Assembly: GCA_040755295.1 (NCBI GenBank)
Contig: JBFMBK010000012.1
Coordinates: 20,264-84,263, forward strand
DNA: 64,000 nucleotides
Source: Bacillota bacterium
GTDB taxonomy: Bacteria; Bacillota; Desulfotomaculia; Desulfotomaculales; Ammonificaceae
Direction of reading: 5' to 3'
Of this stretch, positions 62,045-64,000 are shown piece by piece. Made by a program: the position numbers and the translations under genes. Position 1 is the stretch's first letter; the number at the start of each line of letters is the position of its first letter. The notes under the pieces are model-generated. The model was not told where the DNA came from. It was given only the letters and a program-made list of their open reading frames with translations, and made no database searches.

Positions 62045-62105
62045 AACCTTGAACCTTGAACCTTGAACCTTGAACCTTGAACCTTGAACCTTGAACCTTG
62101 AACCT
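62045..62105. repeat. Heptanucleotide tandem repeat (AACCTTG)
   Basis: Eight perfect 7-bp units plus a partial ninth, directly downstream of (and touching) the stop of the zinc-ribbon gene on the minus strand. Confidence 0.9.
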
Positions 62106-62277
62106 AATACAACGCCTCGTTAGCGGGGTCAAATCTTTCAAGGCAACCGTCTTCGTCGATATCGAAGACCTGCACCCCCTCTTTATCGAGGCGGTATTCA
62201 ATGCAGCAATCCCAGCAGAAGTAGTGTTCAACCCCGACCTTACCTGTAGCCCTGCCGCCGCAAATCGGGCAGTCCAC
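62104..62277 (-). CDS. Small zinc-ribbon protein
   Basis: A 57-residue protein with two CxxC knuckles (CPICGG and CWDC) forming a zinc ribbon, followed by a short acidic tail (VQVFDIDEDGCLERFD). GTG 62277 is chosen because AAGGAGG lies 8 nt upstream; a frame upstream to 62310 exists but lacks a site. Role unknown; the fold is common in small regulators or metal-storage accessory proteins. Confidence 0.7.
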   Translation of the reverse strand: MDCPICGGRATGKVGVEHYFCWDCCIEYRLDKEGVQVFDIDEDGCLERFDPANEALY

Positions 62278-62465
62278 GTTTTTAACCTCCTTGATTCGAA
62301 CATCTTCCACTTCTGAGTGTTGCCGGATATCACCTCTATTATGCCCCGGCTTAAAATAAAAAATGCCGCAAAGGAAAGAGGGGTCGGCCGTTAGGATGGC
62401 AAACCCCCTGTTTTACATCTTCAATCACCTTTATCTAGATGGTGTATAAGCAAAGTCTAACCATA

Positions 62466-64000
62466 TCATGCGTTTATCTGCTTAAAGAGGCGCAGAATCA
62501 TACTGGCGGTTTCCGCCCTGGTGATATCATCCTGCGGGCGGAAGGAGTTATCCGGGTGGCCGCCGATAACCTCTTTTGCCAAAGCTACGGCTACAGCCCT
62601 CTTTGCCCAGTCCGGAATCTTATTGCTGTCGGTAAAGCTAAGGGTCGCCGGAGCGATGGGACCGAATTTATCTTCGAGCACACGTGACATTAACGCCGCT
62701 TCTTCCGTCCTGGTGATAAGTTTTGAAGGTTCAAAGGTCAGGCTGCCGTCAAGATGCGGGTAACCCCTGATCAGGCCTTCCCTGGCGGCGGCTGCCGCAT
62801 CCGACCGCGCCCACTCCGGAATGCTGCCGGCATCCTTAAACTTCTGCAGATCCTGTTCGGTTCCGGGGGATGTTTTCAGCGCCCGGACCAGCATGCATGC
62901 CGCTTCCAGGCGGGTGATTTTTTTATCCGGCCGGAACGTTCCGTCCGGGTAGCCGGAGATGATTTCCTGTACACACAGTTGTTGTACGGTCTCCTTGGCC
63001 CAGTGGTCATTCATATCAGTGAAATCACAGAAAGGAGGAACCACAGTCGTCTCTATACCGGTCGTAAAGCTAAAGGCATAATCCTTAGCCAGTTTATTAC
63101 CCGAAGTATCAGCTATTGAGCCGGCGGGAATAGATACCGTGTAAGTCTCGTTGTAGTGCAGATTTCCAGCTGGATCCATTGTGAGCATAGAGCCGCTGAT
63201 GCTTTTGGAGAAGGCGGTATCCTTGCCCTGGGCGTCCCGTAATATAATCTTCCCGTATGCGGCTACGTCACCCTCCTTGATATTCTCGTCAAACGTAACT
63301 GTAATGGTCTTGTTTTCTCGCACATCTTTAGCCTTGTCCATCGGATCGGTGCTTTTAACCTGCGGCGGGGTTGTGTCCCCACTAGAGTCACCGCTGCCTC
63401 CTCCGCCGTTGCTCTGGGTGGAAAAATCGAAGGTGTAAGAGCCTGCGAGGGCGTTATTCGCTATGTCCTTCACCGCAGCGGCTGGAATGTACACGGAATA
63501 GCTGGTGCTGTATGCAAGGTTGACGGACGGATCTATGGTTAATACTTTCCCGCTTATGTTGCAGGCACGGGACACTGTTACCGTACCTGCCTTAAGCGTA
63601 ATATCGCCGAAGTTGGCGTCTTGCAGCACGTTTTCGCTGAAGGTCACGGTGATGGTCTTGTTGACCGGAACGCCGGTGGCGTTATTCGCGGGGTCGGTGC
63701 CGGTCACGGTCGGCGCTGTAATGTCGTTCTCTTGTTCGGTCGTAAAGCCGAAGGTATAGACACTTGCCAGAATGTTGTCGGCGGCGTCCTTTACGGCGCC
63801 CGCCGGAATGGTTGCCGTAAAAGCGGTGTTATAAAACAAATCGGCATCCGGATTAATGGTCAACACTTTGCCGGTTATGGATTTGGTTGCCGCCACGGTG
63901 TTATTGCCGGCGTCCTTAAGCGCGATATCGCCGAAGTTGGCGCCTTGCAGCACGTTTTCGCTGAAGGTCACGGTGATGGTCTTGTTGACCGGAACGCCGG
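62466..64000 (-). CDS. S-layer homology / Big_5 repeat surface protein (partial, 5' end outside window)
   Basis: At least 511 residues, with the N-terminus beyond the window edge. Three Ig-like Big_5 (SbsA-type) repeats (TVTFSENV, TVTFDEN, ending ...YTFDFST) are followed by a Gly/Ser linker and three C-terminal SLH domains (DMNDHWAKETVQQLC, IISGYPDGTFRPDKKITRLEAACML, IGGHPDNSFRPQDDITRAETASMIL) that anchor the protein to pyruvylated cell-wall polymer. The first two repeats share long identical DNA with a 324-bp period. Probably an S-layer or adhesion protein. Confidence 0.93.
   Translation of the reverse strand, partial: GVPVNKTITVTFSENVLQGANFGDIALKDAGNNTVAATKSITGKVLTINPDADLFYNTAFTATIPAGAVKDAADNILASVYTFGFTTEQENDITAPTVTGTDPANNATGVPVNKTITVTFSENVLQDANFGDITLKAGTVTVSRACNISGKVLTIDPSVNLAYSTSYSVYIPAAAVKDIANNALAGSYTFDFSTQSNGGGGSGDSSGDTTPPQVKSTDPMDKAKDVRENKTITVTFDENIKEGDVAAYGKIILRDAQGKDTAFSKSISGSMLTMDPAGNLHYNETYTVSIPAGSIADTSGNKLAKDYAFSFTTGIETTVVPPFCDFTDMNDHWAKETVQQLCVQEIISGYPDGTFRPDKKITRLEAACMLVRALKTSPGTEQDLQKFKDAGSIPEWARSDAAAAAREGLIRGYPHLDGSLTFEPSKLITRTEEAALMSRVLEDKFGPIAPATLSFTDSNKIPDWAKRAVAVALAKEVIGGHPDNSFRPQDDITRAETASMILRLFKQINA
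63601..64000. repeat. 324-bp-period coding repeat in the surface-protein gene
   Basis: 63601-63676 and 63925-64000 are almost identical over 76 bp, a shift of 108 codons, and encode the start of successive Big_5 domains. The second copy reaches the window edge, so more copies may follow. Confidence 0.8.

Noticed and set aside
62016..62333. 105-codon minus-strand frame ending in FKVQGSR repeats
   Set aside because: The repeats are only the translated heptanucleotide array in the wrong frame; the real gene is the zinc-ribbon protein in another frame.

Overview
The window looks like a chromosomal segment of an anaerobic, spore-forming Firmicute, most likely of the Peptococcaceae / Desulfotomaculum-Pelotomaculum type. 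The assignment rests on gene content (futalosine menaquinone pathway, selA-selB, sporulenol-type terpene cyclase, S-layer homology protein, agr-type peptide signalling, group 3b hydrogenase), frequent TTG/GTG starts behind strong AGGAGG sites, moderate-to-high GC and Gram-positive style terminators. It is inference; no database search was run.

Layout. 0.2-5.3 kb: acetyltransferase, ferredoxin, glycosyltransferase, a large phosphatase-fold membrane protein and a fumarylacetoacetase-family enzyme. 5.3-5.9 kb: S-adenosylmethionine decarboxylase behind a good promoter. 6.1-13.5 kb: menaquinone cluster (degenerate polyprenyl synthetase, menG, mqnL/ubiD-like, mqnP/ubiA-like, mqnE, mqnA, mqnC). 13.5-17.3 kb: selA, selB and an LpdD-like small protein. 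17.6-32.3 kb: alpha-glucan and trehalose metabolism (stand-alone starch-binding module, glycogen-synthase-like transferase, nucleotidyltransferase/phosphomannomutase fusion, cupin, TreT-like transferase, and the leftward operon treZ-GH57-treY), interspersed with dispersed repeats. 32.5-43.1 kb: lipoprotein, a 1619-residue kinase-ATPase-GAF-GGDEF protein, sporulenol synthase, hflX, corA. 43.2 kb: tRNA-Leu(CAA), then an orphan zinc-ribbon gene. 44.7-49.4 kb: group 3b [NiFe] hydrogenase operon hydBGDA plus maturation protease. 49.4-55.3 kb: metallo-beta-lactamase-fold hydrolase, amino-acid permease, a long gene-poor stretch, a PAS-GGDEF protein and a nitronate monooxygenase. 55.6-61.5 kb: cis-prenyltransferase homologue, GGDEF membrane protein and an agr-type quorum-sensing locus leading into a GGDEF/HD-GYP protein. 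61.6-64 kb: three small leftward genes and the 3' part of an S-layer-homology surface protein that runs off the window.

The most interesting part is 57.7-61.5 kb. Two tandem paralogous small membrane proteins (resembling an AgrC-type sensor region without a kinase) precede agrB and a 46-codon agrD; then come a strong stem-loop and a membrane protein with a degenerate GGDEF (GSDEF) and an intact HD-GYP domain. No agrC kinase or agrA regulator is present. Together with another GGDEF protein just upstream, this suggests a peptide quorum signal coupled to cyclic-di-GMP turnover. Other items worth attention are the kinase-to-GGDEF fusion protein, a dispersed repeat family with GTAACTATTCAG-type inverted ends, and heptanucleotide tandem repeats in intergenic DNA.
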